From Acetobacter thailandicus (lineage in GTDB: Bacteria > Pseudomonadota > Alphaproteobacteria > Acetobacterales > Acetobacteraceae): a stretch of DNA of 64,000 bases. The notes below the pieces were generated by a model. The model saw only the letters and a program-made list of their open reading frames with translations. It did not search any database and was not told where the DNA came from. Below, piece by piece: positions 43,230 through 52,913 of the stretch (position 1 is its first letter; every line of letters starts with the position of its first letter). Location of the stretch: positions 62,001-126,000 of the forward strand of contig NZ_WOSV01000007.1 of NCBI RefSeq assembly GCF_011516655.1. Reading direction: 5' to 3'. Position numbers and translations under genes: made by a program.

Positions 43230-44663
43230 ATGCCCACAGATATCGCTGGCACGCAGGATCACGGCATGACACTTCCATCCACTGAGCAACCCACTACCGG
43301 TACAGCCGCAACAATTGAACACAGAACCATCTACCCCATTCCTCACTCTGAAAGAATGGGACACCCGCGCGACCTGTTCTCCGTCTGGTTTGGCACGAAC
43401 ACTACTATTCTGACAGTTATTACCGGTGCACTGGCGTCAGTAGTTTTTCACCTCCCCCTCATGACAGGCTGCCTGGCTCTTTTAGCCGGCAACCTGATTG
43501 GCGGTGTCTTTATGGCACTGCATGCGGCACAGGGACCACGACTGGGGGTGCCGCAAATGGTACAGACATGTGGGCAGTTTGGCTCCATGGGAGCTGTGCC
43601 TATGATTGCCCTGGTGGTCTTTATTTATGTTGGTTTCTCAGCTTCTAACCTGGTTGTCGGGGGTGAGGGCTTTCAGTTATCTGTGCCATGGCTTGGCTAC
43701 ACAGGCGGCGTTTTGGCTGTCACGGTGCTGTCAGCTTTCCCTGCCTTCTGGGGGTATCGCACTATTCATGCCATGACAAAAATCATCTCTGTGGCATGCG
43801 GAGCCGCCATTATATGGGCACTGGTCGTCGTTATGAGCAACAGTGACGCCATGGCAACCCTCCATCATTTCGGACACACCACATTATCAGGCTTTATGGG
43901 TGCCGTCTCTGTTGCTGCTTTGTGGCAGCTGGCTTACGCGCCTTATGTATCAGACTACTCACGCTATCTGCCAGACAGCAAACAGGGAGCACAACACGCT
44001 TTTCATGCTACATACTGGGGCTCTGCTCTGGGCACAATCCTTCCTATGTTTCTTGGTGCAACACTGGGGGCAGTCACACCCCATGGCTCAGATATTCTGC
44101 CAACGCTTATGCATTATCTGGGCAGCGGCGGCCCGATTGTCATGGTTACTCTGATTATCGGCATTACTGTCGCCAATGGTATGAGCATATACTGCGGTAG
44201 CCTGTCTTCCCTCATGCTACTGCAAATGGCCTGCCCCAAACGTCATTTTGGCATGAAAACACGTATGTTGATTACAGCAGGAATCATGCTTTTTGTGCTC
44301 GCACTCACTATGCTCATGACGCACAATTTTATGGAGACATATACAGAATTTCTTAATTTTCTGATGATCATTATGATCCCATGGACTGCGATCAACCTGA
44401 TTGATTACTACCTTGTGCAACATGGCACTTATGATGTCGCTTCATTTTTTAAAGCGGACGGAGGCCTGTACGGGCGTTATAATACGCCTGCCCTTATATG
44501 CTACGTAATTGGCATTGCTGTGCAAATTCCTTTTATATCAAATACGTTTTATACCGGCCCTTTTGCCAGCATGATGGATCATACCGATATTTCGTGGGCT
44601 GCCGGCCTTATTCTGACATCACTGTTTTATATACTTTCTATCAAATACCATAAGGTTTCGTAA
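43230..44663 (+). CDS. NCS1-family permease, possible urocanate transporter
   Basis: 477 residues from the ATG at 43230, preferred over 43197 because AGGA lies 10 bases before it. Twelve membrane helices of the cytosine/purine/hydantoin permease family (HPRDLFSVWFGTNTTILTVI; LGVPQMVQTCGQFGSMGAVP; YAPYVSDYSRYLP). NCS1 homologues coded within hut loci of Pseudomonas (hutTu) import urocanate; this gene lies upstream of the hut core, so urocanate or histidine-related heterocycle uptake is possible. Cytosine, allantoin or hydantoin are alternatives, the last interesting given the carbamoylase cluster 17 kb away. Confidence 0.85.
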   Translation: MPTDIAGTQDHGMTLPSTEQPTTGTAATIEHRTIYPIPHSERMGHPRDLFSVWFGTNTTILTVITGALASVVFHLPLMTGCLALLAGNLIGGVFMALHAAQGPRLGVPQMVQTCGQFGSMGAVPMIALVVFIYVGFSASNLVVGGEGFQLSVPWLGYTGGVLAVTVLSAFPAFWGYRTIHAMTKIISVACGAAIIWALVVVMSNSDAMATLHHFGHTTLSGFMGAVSVAALWQLAYAPYVSDYSRYLPDSKQGAQHAFHATYWGSALGTILPMFLGATLGAVTPHGSDILPTLMHYLGSGGPIVMVTLIIGITVANGMSIYCGSLSSLMLLQMACPKRHFGMKTRMLITAGIMLFVLALTMLMTHNFMETYTEFLNFLMIIMIPWTAINLIDYYLVQHGTYDVASFFKADGGLYGRYNTPALICYVIGIAVQIPFISNTFYTGPFASMMDHTDISWAAGLILTSLFYILSIKYHKVS

Positions 44664-44989
44664 AAATCATAACCTGAACGAGTTTATCTGACACAACCAG
44701 GCGCGCAGACACTCTGCGCGCTTTTTGCTAATCATGCCTCCAACTCAGGTGCACACTTTATCGCGCAACGTATCATCTTGTTGTTGCTTTAATTTTTCAT
44801 AAAAACCACATTTAAAAAATATTTCGTAATCGTTTCGAATCCTATTGACCTAACTCGTATGGACAACTTAGGGTTCTTATCGAAATTGGTGCATCAAAAT
44901 CAAAAATTGCTGAACCAATAGAACAAAAACATATTGTCTATATCTTTTCTTCTCCTACCCCCATAACTGCACCGGTGGAGTTCAGACGC
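44664..44989. other. Intergenic region between NCS1 permease and TonB receptor
   Basis: About 325 bases. Holds a strong terminator at 44701-44726 and then AT-rich sequence up to the receptor start. No convincing -35/-10 pair and no HutC or Fur-like site is seen. Confidence 0.6.
44701..44726 (+). terminator. Rho-independent terminator after the NCS1 permease
   Basis: Perfect 9-bp stem GCGCGCAGA / TCTGCGCGC with a 3-base loop followed by TTTTT, 38 bases after the permease stop. Confidence 0.9.
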
Positions 44990-47452
44990 ATGAGACCCAG
45001 CACCGTTTCACTGACCAGACTATTACTATTGTCCTCCGCGTTTATTCCGATAGGCAGCGGTTATGCGCGAGCGGCAACCCCGGTTCATAAAACACCGCAC
45101 ATCACTGCACGAAAACATATTCCACCGGCCAGAAATGCAAGAATTGTATCTAAAGCCAGTGTAAAACAAAAAACAGTCACACCACAGGAACCTGCAACTT
45201 ATCTCAGTTCCACATCTGAACAGTTTGAAGTACGCTCACATAATGTGCCACATGGTGCTGTGGTCACTATTGGCCAGAAACTTCTGTCTCAGGCTCCGGC
45301 AGGTACAAACCCTCTGAAAACTCTGGCACAGCTTCCTGGCATCATGTTTCAGACAGCACAGCCACAGGGTATTGATGTCTGGTCTAACCAGGTATTTATG
45401 CACGGCTTTCAGCAGCAGGAAATCGGGATGACTCTCGATGGTATGCCTCTGGGAGAACAGACTGTTCGTAACTATAACGGTCTCAATACTATTCAGGCTA
45501 TTTCGTCAGAAAACGTTGCCCGCATTGTTGTGTCTGAATCAGCCGGAGCCGAATCTGTTGCAGCGACAAACAACCTTGGCGGTTCGTTTTCCTACATCTC
45601 ACGCGACCCCGCTCATAAATTTGGCGGCACCGTCACACAGGGTTTTGGCAGCTACGCAAACTTCCATACCTTTGCCCGTGTTGACAGTGGCGACCTCAAC
45701 AGCACCGGCACACGTTTTTATGCCTCTTACATGCGACAGGACGGACAAATCTGGAAAGGCACCGGTGATCAGTTCATGCAGCAGGTCAACGCCAAATTTG
45801 TGCAGCCGGTTGGTGAAAGCAGCAGTATATCAGCCTTTTTTGACTGGGCAGACCTTCACCAGTTTTCGACTCCTGATGTCTCTCCCGAAATGCTCAGTAA
45901 TGTCGGCTATAAAACAACTAATTATTATAACGGTAAGCAAAGCGGCCTTCAGGCAGCTATTAACGCCGCAAACGGTATATTTCCTCCTGGTTTTAATAAG
46001 CTCAAAGACCCGGAAGATTCTGCCTATTATGATGCCGTGCTGAATACTGATGATACATTTGGCGGCATTAAATCTCATATGCAGCTGACTGATAAACTCA
46101 CCTGGGACACAACAGCCTACGGGCACGGAGAAACAAACCAGACAACCTGGACCACACCTTATTATTCATCACCTAACGGCTCACCATTGTCTGAGCTGGT
46201 CAAAGAACCCTCTATTCGTCGCTTTGGTATTCTTTCTCAGCTACATTACAATATTGCACATAACGATATCAGCGGTGGCGTGTGGTATGAAAATAACCAT
46301 TACCAGTCAAATATGTTCGCATATGAAATGCCAAATATCGTTGATGGCCAGCTGACATCTGCCATTCCTAACCCCCTTGGGCACTGGTCAAACCCGTTCG
46401 CAAAAATTTATAACCAGACATATAATACCAATACATTCACAGCCTTTGTTCAGGACACCTATCGTATCCTGCCCAATCTGGCCCTACATTTTGGTTTCAA
46501 ATCAGTGCTGGCAACAACGCGCGTAGGCAATGGTTTTATTAATGACGATTATTATGGCGCAGGCTCTAATATTGCCAGTGGCGTTGGTCTGACCACATCA
46601 AAACCATTCCTGCCACACATCAGTGCTGACTGGCACTTCCTGAAACATCATGAACTCTATTTTGATATTTCAGAAAACGTGCATACCTATGCACAATCTG
46701 GCTACAAACTCTCCAACTCCCCTTTTGCCATCTCCCAAACTGCGTTTGATGCTGGTCGCAACTCATTTAAACCAGAAACTGACTGGACCTATGCGCTGGG
46801 CTACCGGTACAATAGCCGCTTTGTCGGGGCGTCGGTTTATGCCTATCGCACAAACTTTAATAACCGACTGCAGCAAATCACTTCCGGTTCAGCCGTTAAT
46901 CCTGTCTCTACAGTGTCTAACGTTGGTGGCGTAACCATGAATGGTGTAGATGCAGCCATTACAATCATGCCGATCAGGAACCTCTCTTTTACAAACAGCA
47001 TCAGCTATGACCACGCCACTTACGATAATAACCTGACTGAAGCCGGCACATCTTATGGTACAAAAGGCAAGCAAATCGTTAACTATCCACGATTTATGTA
47101 TAAAACACGTCTTTCATACGAATGGCGGGGTGTAACGGCTTATGTCGATGCCAACTATATCGGCAAGCGTAACTACAGCTATACCGGTGATGTCAAAATT
47201 CCTGGTTACTGGCTCAGTAATCTTGGCGTTCAGTATAATTTTGGCAAGCTTGAAGCCTTCCGCAACTCTGTTTCAGCGGTAAAAGACCTTACACTCAGCT
47301 TTAGCATCACAAACCTGCAAAATAACCGCTACATTTCAACAATGGGCGAAAACGGCAATCCTCTCAGCACAGGCCAGGGCGCGCTGGCTTATCAGTCTAT
47401 GCTGGTTGGCGCACCGCGTATGTTCTTTGGCTCACTGAGTGCTAATTTCTGA
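44990..47452 (+). CDS. TonB-dependent outer-membrane receptor
   Basis: 820 residues from the ATG at 44990 with GGTGGAG at 44973-44979; a GTG at 44975 is in frame but less likely. Signal peptide SLTRLLLLSSAFIPIGSGYA-RAATP. A basic, Lys/His-rich N-terminal stretch follows (HKTPHITARKHIPPARNARI). Plug about 80-210 (IDVWSNQVFMHGFQQQEIGM; NVARIVVSESAGAESVAATN), barrel with an ending RMFFGSLSANF (terminal Phe). No STN domain. Not the classical siderophore type; ligand unknown. Located between the NCS1 permease and an FMN hydroxy-acid oxidase, convergent with the latter. Confidence 0.88.
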   Translation: MRPSTVSLTRLLLLSSAFIPIGSGYARAATPVHKTPHITARKHIPPARNARIVSKASVKQKTVTPQEPATYLSSTSEQFEVRSHNVPHGAVVTIGQKLLSQAPAGTNPLKTLAQLPGIMFQTAQPQGIDVWSNQVFMHGFQQQEIGMTLDGMPLGEQTVRNYNGLNTIQAISSENVARIVVSESAGAESVAATNNLGGSFSYISRDPAHKFGGTVTQGFGSYANFHTFARVDSGDLNSTGTRFYASYMRQDGQIWKGTGDQFMQQVNAKFVQPVGESSSISAFFDWADLHQFSTPDVSPEMLSNVGYKTTNYYNGKQSGLQAAINAANGIFPPGFNKLKDPEDSAYYDAVLNTDDTFGGIKSHMQLTDKLTWDTTAYGHGETNQTTWTTPYYSSPNGSPLSELVKEPSIRRFGILSQLHYNIAHNDISGGVWYENNHYQSNMFAYEMPNIVDGQLTSAIPNPLGHWSNPFAKIYNQTYNTNTFTAFVQDTYRILPNLALHFGFKSVLATTRVGNGFINDDYYGAGSNIASGVGLTTSKPFLPHISADWHFLKHHELYFDISENVHTYAQSGYKLSNSPFAISQTAFDAGRNSFKPETDWTYALGYRYNSRFVGASVYAYRTNFNNRLQQITSGSAVNPVSTVSNVGGVTMNGVDAAITIMPIRNLSFTNSISYDHATYDNNLTEAGTSYGTKGKQIVNYPRFMYKTRLSYEWRGVTAYVDANYIGKRNYSYTGDVKIPGYWLSNLGVQYNFGKLEAFRNSVSAVKDLTLSFSITNLQNNRYISTMGENGNPLSTGQGALAYQSMLVGAPRMFFGSLSANF

Positions 47453-47461
47453 TATGTAACT

Positions 47462-47499
47462 AAAAAAAACCCCTGTTATCATAAGCTGATCACAGGGGT
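47462..47499 (-). terminator. Terminator between receptor and FMN dehydrogenase
   Basis: 8-bp inverted repeat ACCCCTGT (47469-47476) / ACAGGGGT (47492-47499) with an A-run at 47462-47469; read on the minus strand the stem is followed by a long T-run, so it ends transcription of the FMN gene. The plus-strand receptor may also use the stem. Confidence 0.82.
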
Positions 47500-47519
47500 A
47501 TACAGAGCAAAAAACAAAA

Positions 47520-48668
47520 TCATTTTTGCCGTTTTAATACATCCACACCAGCTAAACGCAAACTTTCAACACTGTTGTGCCCTGAGAGGGCAAACACATC
47601 ATATATCTCCCGGCGCAGCAGGGAGATCATCTCCCTGACCCCGGACTCTCCTCCTGCAGCAACTGCCCAGGCCCATGGCCTGCCTGATGCTGTAAGTGAA
47701 GCCCCCTGCGCAAGAGATGTTACAACATCACCACCACGGCGAATACCACTATCGATCACCACAGAACAATCCTGTCCGGCTGATTGTACAATCTCAGGCA
47801 AAACAGCAAGGGTTGCAGGTGCGGGGTCAAGCTGCCGGCCTCCATGATTAGAAACTATAACGGCATCAGCCCCGGCAGCCACACAACGTGAGGCATCATC
47901 AGCATGCATAATGCCTTTAACAAGCAGCTGACCGCTCCACTGTGCTCTGAACCATTCAAGGTCACGCCATGTCAGACCAGGGTCAATTTGCGATGCAGCA
48001 TTCTTTGCCTGCTCAAGCAAAGAATGCCCCATGCCATAGGCACTTAAATTACGCAGCTGAGGCATACCATGACGCGCCATGCCAGCACCCCAGCGCCAGG
48101 CTGCCGCAAAAGAGGCCAGCTGAGCCAGAGATGGCTTACTGAGCCGCCTGAAACCATTACGCTCATCACGTGGCCGCAGTGGGGTAACAGGCGTATCTAC
48201 TGTGAAAATAAGCGTACGCACACCACATTTACGCGCACGCTCCATCATATCACGGGTTATATCACGGTCACGAAAAACATAAATCTGAGCCAGAACATCC
48301 GCGCCCGGCACCCGGCATATTTCTTCAAGTGACGCGATTGAAAATGTTGATACACAAAAAGGAATTTTTTCTTTTGCCGCAGCTCGTGCAGCCATCAGAT
48401 CACCACCCTGACGCATCATTCCCGCAAAACCAACCGGTGCCAGCATAAAAGGAGCGGAACAGTCATAACCAAGCCACTGCGTTGTTGTTGATACAGATGA
48501 TACATCACGAAGACAACGTGGTTTGATCGTCCATTTTCTGAACTCATCCCGATTAGCCTGGAGTGTTCTTTCTTCATGGGCACCACCTGCCACATAGTCA
48601 CGAAATAACCGCGGGAGGAATTTTTCTGCTTTTTTCTGTAACTCTGCACTATCAACACAGGCCATCAT
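47520..48668 (-). CDS. FMN-dependent L-2-hydroxy-acid dehydrogenase/oxidase
   Basis: 382 residues (LldD/glycolate oxidase family, TIM barrel). Motifs: FAGMMRQGGDLMAARAAAKE near residue 80, FVFRD-like QIYVFRDRDITRDMMERA, and the active-site His in VIVSNHGGRQLDPAPATLAV followed by DSGIRRGGDVVTSLAQGASL (FMN phosphate site). Oxidises L-lactate, L-mandelate or related 2-hydroxy acids to 2-oxo acids. Sits immediately downstream of hutH on the same strand, separated by a terminator, so probably transcribed alone. Pairs with the D-specific FAD enzyme at 37075 as a possible route for both hydroxy-acid enantiomers. Confidence 0.87.
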   Translation of the reverse strand: MMACVDSAELQKKAEKFLPRLFRDYVAGGAHEERTLQANRDEFRKWTIKPRCLRDVSSVSTTTQWLGYDCSAPFMLAPVGFAGMMRQGGDLMAARAAAKEKIPFCVSTFSIASLEEICRVPGADVLAQIYVFRDRDITRDMMERARKCGVRTLIFTVDTPVTPLRPRDERNGFRRLSKPSLAQLASFAAAWRWGAGMARHGMPQLRNLSAYGMGHSLLEQAKNAASQIDPGLTWRDLEWFRAQWSGQLLVKGIMHADDASRCVAAGADAVIVSNHGGRQLDPAPATLAVLPEIVQSAGQDCSVVIDSGIRRGGDVVTSLAQGASLTASGRPWAWAVAAGGESGVREMISLLRREIYDVFALSGHNSVESLRLAGVDVLKRQK

Positions 48669-48681
48669 AACCTCTCAATAC

Positions 48682-48707
48682 AAAAAACCCCCGGACAATG
48701 CCGGGGG
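48682..48707 (-). terminator. Rho-independent terminator after hutH
   Basis: 7-bp GC-rich stem CCCCCGG / CCGGGGG with a 6-base loop, followed on the minus strand by TTTTTTG. Lies 20 bases after the hutH stop. Confidence 0.88.
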
Positions 48708-48726
48708 CAGGAGCAGAACTATAGGC

Positions 48727-50280
48727 TCAGACAGCACTACACTCCGGCAATGGCACAAACTCCTTCACTCTGTCAGCTATCACTCCACCAGCTATCAGCT
48801 CACGCATTGCTTCAATATCCGGGGTAAAAAGCCTGTCCTGTGCAAAAAAGGCAATTTTCTCACGCACAGCATCCTTTGCCACAGAAAGCGGGCGCGATGT
48901 GAGCAACGGCGCAAGAAAATCAAGCCCCTGCACTGCTGCCAGCCCTTCAATAGCAATAATCGTACAAACATTATCCACTATATCTTCCAGGCGTCTGGCT
49001 GCAAAAGTTGCCATACTGACATGGTCTTCCTGGTTAGCAGAGGTTGGCAGGCTATCAACACTGGCCGGGTGCGCCAGCGTTTTATTCTCTGACGCCAGAG
49101 CTGCAGCTGTAACCTGTGCAATCATAAAACCAGAATTCAGGCCACTCTCTTTAACCAGGAAGGGTGGCAGACCACTCATCTGTGCATCCATCAGCATAGC
49201 AAGACGACGCTCAGAAATTGCACCCACCTCAGAAACAGCTATTGCGATTGTATCTGCTGCAATAGCCACTGGTTCAGCATGGAAATTGCCACCTGAAATC
49301 ATTTCATCTGTTTCTGCAAAATGAATGGGGTTGTCAGAGACCGCATTGGCTTCAATAACCAGCGTTCTGGCCGCATTACGCAACGTATCAAGACATGCAC
49401 CCATAACCTGAGGCTGACACCGCAGGCAGTACGGATCCTGAACGCGCTCATCTTCCTCCCTGTGTGAATCACGAATGGAGGAATTCTCAAGCAGACTACG
49501 ATATACAGCCGCCGTTTCTATCTGCCCGCGCTGCCCGCGCAGCACGTGCAGGCGCGGGTCAAAAGGAGCATCTGTGCCCCGTGCGGCATCAAGCGTCAGA
49601 CCACCGGCAATAAGAGCTGCCTGGAACACACGCTCAGCCTTAAACAGACCAGACAATGCCAGCGCCGTTGAAGCCTGCGTGCCATTAAGCAACGCCAGTC
49701 CTTCCTTCGGGCCAAGCTCAACCGGCGTCAGACCGGCAGCCTGCAGTGCCTCTGCTCCGGTCATTTTCTGACCTTTATAAAAGGCATGCCCTTCGCCAAT
49801 AACAACTGCACTCATATGTGCCAGAGGAGCAAGGTCACCTGATGCACCCACTGACCCTTTTTCAGGGATAACCGGTATAACCCCACGATTCAGCATCGCC
49901 AGCAGCAGGGTAACAACCTCTTTGCGCACGCCGGAGAACCCTCTTGCCAGACCATTAGCCTTAAGCAGCAAAATCAGTCTGACCACAGCCTCGTTCATTG
50001 GCGCGCCAATACCAGCAGCATGGCTCAGCACAAGATTACGCTGCAGCTCTTTCAGTTTATCATCCGGGATACGGGTTTTTGCCAGCTTACCAAAGCCTGT
50101 ATTCACACCGTAAACCGGCTCACCTCGTGCAACAATACGCTCAACCGACAAAGCAGCAACGTCAAGCACCTTACCTGCCTCGGCAGATAACTCTATCTGC
50201 ATGGAAGGCGAGAAAAAGAAAGAGCGCATATCTGCATAAGTCAGCTGACCAGGGAGCAGTATAAAAGATGATGCAGTCAT
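48727..50280 (-). CDS. hutH: Histidine ammonia-lyase HutH
   Basis: 517 residues from the ATG at 50280 (GTGGAGCC just before). Catalyses histidine to urocanate plus ammonia, first step of histidine breakdown. The MIO electrophile forms from Ala146-Ser147-Gly148 in KGSVGASGDLAPLAHMS. Other signatures: VYGVNTGFGKLAKTRI, ALLNGTQASTALALSGL, DPYCLRCQPQVMGACLDTL, NPIHFAETDEMISGGNFHAE. Full length for the family. Starts 4 bases after hutU, so the two are one transcript ending at the hairpin 48682-48707. Confidence 0.96.
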   Translation of the reverse strand: MTASSFILLPGQLTYADMRSFFFSPSMQIELSAEAGKVLDVAALSVERIVARGEPVYGVNTGFGKLAKTRIPDDKLKELQRNLVLSHAAGIGAPMNEAVVRLILLLKANGLARGFSGVRKEVVTLLLAMLNRGVIPVIPEKGSVGASGDLAPLAHMSAVVIGEGHAFYKGQKMTGAEALQAAGLTPVELGPKEGLALLNGTQASTALALSGLFKAERVFQAALIAGGLTLDAARGTDAPFDPRLHVLRGQRGQIETAAVYRSLLENSSIRDSHREEDERVQDPYCLRCQPQVMGACLDTLRNAARTLVIEANAVSDNPIHFAETDEMISGGNFHAEPVAIAADTIAIAVSEVGAISERRLAMLMDAQMSGLPPFLVKESGLNSGFMIAQVTAAALASENKTLAHPASVDSLPTSANQEDHVSMATFAARRLEDIVDNVCTIIAIEGLAAVQGLDFLAPLLTSRPLSVAKDAVREKIAFFAQDRLFTPDIEAMRELIAGGVIADRVKEFVPLPECSAV

Positions 50281-50284
50281 GCCC

Positions 50285-51982
50285 TCAGGCTCCACGTTTA
50301 ATCATTGGCAGGTTCAGAGATTTTTCATGCGCGCATTCTACAGCTATGTCGTAGCCGGCATCTGCATGGCGCATAACACCGGTTGCAGGGTCGTTCCACA
50401 ACACGCGCTCAAGGCGGCGGGCAGCCTCGGCTGTGCCATCGGCCACAATGACCATGCCCGAATGCTGTGAGAAACCCATACCCACACCACCACCATGATG
50501 CAGCGACACCCAGGTAGCCCCGGATGCTGTATTAAGCAGTGCATTCAGTAAGGGCCAGTCAGACACAGTATCACTGCCATCACGCATGGCTTCAGTCTCG
50601 CGGTTAGGGCTGGCAACTGAACCACTGTCAAGGTGGTCACGGCCGATCACAATCGGGCCTTTCAGCTCACCTTTTGCAACCATTTCGTTAAAGGCCAGCC
50701 CCAGGCGATGACGGTCACCCAGCCCTACCCAGCAAATACGAGATGGCAGCCCCTGAAAATGAATTTTCTCTCGTGCCATATCCATCCAGTTATGCAGATG
50801 AACGTCATCAGGCAGCAACTCTTTCACTTTCTGGTCGGTTTTATAAATATCTTCCGGATCACCTGAGAGAGCAGCCCAGCGGAACGGCCCGATACCACGG
50901 CAAAACAGAGGCCGGATATAGGCAGGCACGAACCCAGGGAACGCAAATGCATCCTCAAGACCTTCTTCAAAAGCCATCTGACGGATGTTATTACCATAAT
51001 CAAAAGTAGGAATGCCCATACGGTGAAAAGCCACCATAGCCTCGACATGCTCACGCATAGACTGACGGGCTGCTTTCTCTACTGCCGCAGGGTCAGTCAG
51101 ACGTTTCTGCTCTGCTTCTTCCAGTGTCCAGCCTTTGGGCAGGTAACCATTCCGCGGGTCATGTGCAGAGGTCTGATCTGTTACGGCATCGGGGCGCACA
51201 CCACGGCGCACCAGCTCCGGGAAGATTTCTGCCGTGTTACCTAAAAGGCCAACCGAAATTGCCTTACCCTCTGCACAGGCTGCGGTAATCAGCTCAAGCG
51301 CTTCATCAAGCGTATCCACCCGGCAATCAAGATAGCCTGTATCAAGACGTTTCTGAATACGGCCAGGTTCACACTCAACAGCCAGCATAGAGGCTCCGGC
51401 CATCACGGCAGCCAGCGGCTGCGCACCACTCATACCGCCCAGACCACCGGTCAGAATCCATCGGCCTTTCAGGCTGCCACCGTAATATTGCCGCCCCATC
51501 TCGACAAAAGTTTCATAAGTGCCCTGAACAATGCCCTGCGAACCAATATAGATCCACGAACCAGCGGTCATCTGGCCGTACATCATCAGCCCCATGCGGT
51601 CGAGTTCGTTAAATTTATCCCAGTTTGCCCAGTGCGGTACGATATTAGAATTTGCAATCAGCACACGCGGTGCATCTGCATGTGTGCGAAAAACACCAAC
51701 CGGTTTACCTGACTGCACCAGTAAGGTCTGGTCATCCTCCAGCTCACGCAGGCTGGCAACAATCTGGTCATAACATGCCCAGTTTCGTGCAGCTCTACCT
51801 ATACCACCATAGACAACCAGCTCTGAGGGACGCTCAGCCACCTCAGGATCCAGGTTATTCATCAGCATGCGCAAGGCAGCTTCAGTTTGCCAGCTTTTAG
51901 CTGTTTTTTCCGTCCCTGTCGGAGAACGGATAATGCGGTCATTAGCAAGGCGGTTATTTGAAACTGCAGATGCGTCACTCAT
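50285..51982 (-). CDS. hutU: Urocanate hydratase HutU
   Basis: 565 residues from the ATG at 51982 (AAGGGTTGG upstream). An in-frame ATG at 52000 has no ribosome-binding site and would touch the operator. Converts urocanate to imidazolonepropionate with tightly bound NAD+: [40 protein letters not shown] (here [18 protein letters not shown]), [20 protein letters not shown] with the catalytic Cys region, and [20 protein letters not shown]. Followed by hutH after 4 bases. Confidence 0.96.
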   Translation of the reverse strand: MSDASAVSNNRLANDRIIRSPTGTEKTAKSWQTEAALRMLMNNLDPEVAERPSELVVYGGIGRAARNWACYDQIVASLRELEDDQTLLVQSGKPVGVFRTHADAPRVLIANSNIVPHWANWDKFNELDRMGLMMYGQMTAGSWIYIGSQGIVQGTYETFVEMGRQYYGGSLKGRWILTGGLGGMSGAQPLAAVMAGASMLAVECEPGRIQKRLDTGYLDCRVDTLDEALELITAACAEGKAISVGLLGNTAEIFPELVRRGVRPDAVTDQTSAHDPRNGYLPKGWTLEEAEQKRLTDPAAVEKAARQSMREHVEAMVAFHRMGIPTFDYGNNIRQMAFEEGLEDAFAFPGFVPAYIRPLFCRGIGPFRWAALSGDPEDIYKTDQKVKELLPDDVHLHNWMDMAREKIHFQGLPSRICWVGLGDRHRLGLAFNEMVAKGELKGPIVIGRDHLDSGSVASPNRETEAMRDGSDTVSDWPLLNALLNTASGATWVSLHHGGGVGMGFSQHSGMVIVADGTAEAARRLERVLWNDPATGVMRHADAGYDIAVECAHEKSLNLPMIKRGA

Positions 51983-52001
51983 TTTCCAACCCTTGTTCAT
52001 A

Positions 52002-52012
52002 CTTGTATATAC
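52002..52012. promoter_or_regulatory. HutC operator-like site before hutU
   Basis: CTTGTATATAC, matching the CTTGTATGTACAAG-type HutC half-site, and nearly identical to TTTGTATATAC in the hutF/hutI promoter (54382-54392). It lies 20-30 bases upstream of the hutU start, where a -10 region would be. HutC in Pseudomonas and enterobacteria represses hut genes until urocanate binds. Confidence 0.65.
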
Positions 52013-52079
52013 TTTTAGTTAAGCGTCATACAATTTCGTTGTCAATCTGGAATAAATTAAAAAAACACTTCTGACGTTT

Positions 52080-52874
52080 TCAGGGCTTAAACGCCAGAGC
52101 ACAGCGCAGAAGCTGAAGCAGGGTTTGCTTAAGCTGTGCAGCTTTCTGCGCACTTAAAGGCCAGGGAGATTTTTCAGTTTCCAGGTAGGTTGTTTGTGCA
52201 AGTTCAAGCTGTACAGCATGTATATTCTGATCTGGCTGCCCGTAATGACGAGTCGTATACCCCCCCTTAAAACGCCCGTCGAGAACATGGGTATAGTGCG
52301 AAGCCTGTGCTGCCTGAGCCACCAAAGCCTGAGCAAGTTCCGGCGCACAGGCCTGCCCCATATTGGTGCCAAAATTAAGGTCGGGTAAAACCCCTTCAAA
52401 CAAACGAGGAATAGTGGAAGCAATAGAATGACCATCCCACAAAACAGCATGCCCCCATTTTTCTTTTAAACGGCCAAGCTCCTGCTCTATCTGATCATGG
52501 TAAGGACGCCAGAACAGCCTGGTTCTCAGCACAGTTTCCTGCGCATCAGGCTCCTCTCCTTCACGGTAAACTGGCAGACCGGAAAAGGTGAAGTGTGGCA
52601 CAAGCCCGGTGCTGGGGCGCCCGGGATAAAGCACGCCGTCATCTGGCCCTCGGTTCAGGTCAACGACATAGCGTGAGTAATTTGCACGCAGTACGCCAAC
52701 ACCAAGAGCCTGCGCAAAATCGTAGAGTGTCTCCATATACCAGTCTGTATCAGGCAATGTGCTGCCATGCTCTGTCATACGCAGGGCCAGCCCTTCTGGC
52801 AGGCTCTGGCCAGCATGAGGCAAAGTAATCAGCACTGGCATATCACCTGGTGTAAAAGAATAAACCGGAAGCAT
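52080..52874 (-). CDS. hutG: N-formylglutamate deformylase HutG
   Basis: 264 residues, N-formylglutamate amidohydrolase family. Zn/substrate motifs: ITLPHAGQSLPEGL, TDWYMETLYDFAQALGVGVL, NYSRYVVDLNRGPDDGVLYP, LWDGHSIASTIPRLFEGVLP, DLNFGTNMGQACAPEL, GGYTTRHYGQPDQNIHAVQL. Releases formate and glutamate, the last step of the HutF-HutG route. 39 bases downstream of hutF, same strand. Confidence 0.94.
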   Translation of the reverse strand: MLPVYSFTPGDMPVLITLPHAGQSLPEGLALRMTEHGSTLPDTDWYMETLYDFAQALGVGVLRANYSRYVVDLNRGPDDGVLYPGRPSTGLVPHFTFSGLPVYREGEEPDAQETVLRTRLFWRPYHDQIEQELGRLKEKWGHAVLWDGHSIASTIPRLFEGVLPDLNFGTNMGQACAPELAQALVAQAAQASHYTHVLDGRFKGGYTTRHYGQPDQNIHAVQLELAQTTYLETEKSPWPLSAQKAAQLKQTLLQLLRCALAFKP

Positions 52875-52913
52875 CGTCTCTGACCTCTTTCTCTGCTCTT
52901 TTATTTTTAAAAA

